From the NCBI GenBank assembly GCA_014529385.2, contig CM043964.1, forward strand, positions 132,349,420-132,413,419: DNA of 64,000 nucleotides. The letters run 5' to 3'. Origin of the DNA: Adiantum capillus-veneris (taxonomy: Eukaryota > Streptophyta > Polypodiopsida > Polypodiales > Pteridaceae). The position numbers were made by a program, and so were the translations under genes. The notes beneath the pieces were generated by a model. The model was not told the origin of the DNA, did no database searches, and saw nothing but the letters and a program-made list of their open reading frames with translations. Below are positions 56,253 to 64,000 of this stretch, piece by piece (position 1 is the stretch's first letter; the number at the start of each line of letters is the position of its first letter).

Positions 56253-56266
56253 TGGTATCAGAGCTC
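56253..56266 (+). other. Primer-binding site of E2, initiator tRNA-Met type
   Basis: The LTR end ACA is followed by CTGGTATCAGAGCTC, containing the initiator-Met complement. Confidence 0.9.
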
Positions 56267-56320
56267 ATGGAGGAAGAGGGGAGCTATGGAGGAGGGGGAA
56301 AAGCAGACACGGAGGCCTTT

Positions 56321-64000
<7,680 letters not shown>

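Overview
The window looks like nuclear DNA of a land plant, probably one with a large, repeat-rich genome. The evidence is a decayed, intron-containing auxin influx carrier (AUX1/LAX) gene, several chromodomain-bearing Ty3/gypsy retrotransposon families, primer-binding sites matching plant initiator tRNA-Met, and plant telomere-type CCCTAAA boxes inside LTRs. Penelope-like retroelements (PLEs), which are known from conifers and non-seed plants, point away from a typical flowering plant. A fern, lycophyte or gymnosperm is my inference, not something the sequence proves. I found no intact host gene. Almost everything assignable is a transposable element, mostly broken and nested.

Layout. 1-5460: minus-strand gypsy element A1 (gag-pol with two nonsense codons, then its 5' LTR), running off the left edge. 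5461-7044: an internally deleted LINE with a poly(A) tail. 7045-8905: a tandem array of about ten ~180-bp units, each holding a 62-nt hairpin. 8906-9536 and 21474-23740: two parts of a second LINE type, the later part interrupted by a hAT-like element with an exact 8-bp target duplication. Between them is a nested stack: gypsy family C (C1, 9537 to ~21232) contains the full-length gypsy element B (10825-20431, target duplication GTATC), which contains a solo LTR of family A (14942-16420, target duplication GACGC).

25180-30935: two family-C gypsy copies, C2 and C3, sharing one LTR. About 30940-33809: the 3' part of another LTR element (D) with an unrecognised ORF rich in His and Asp. 33810-38463: mostly unassigned AT-rich DNA with one long-inverted-repeat element. 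38464-43178: a Penelope-like retroelement with two ~710-bp direct repeats (pseudo-LTRs), lying between CA microsatellites. 43300-44900: the AUX1/LAX pseudogene. 45898-51751: a complete but apparently non-coding LTR element (E1) with 153-bp LTRs, target duplication TATAT and an initiator-Met primer site. 52806-53237: an inverted-repeat element containing a tRNA-like module. 53245-54830: a second, more decayed PLE copy. 55789-64000: tandem LTRs followed by a second, plus-strand copy of the E internal region (E2), running off the right edge.

The most interesting material is the PLE with its CA-repeat association and shared frameshift position, the two-copy non-autonomous E family with a long conserved non-coding interior, the hairpin array, and a short motif shared by otherwise different LTR families. 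Boundaries supported by target duplications are firm. Other ends are approximate. All comparisons were made by eye within the window.
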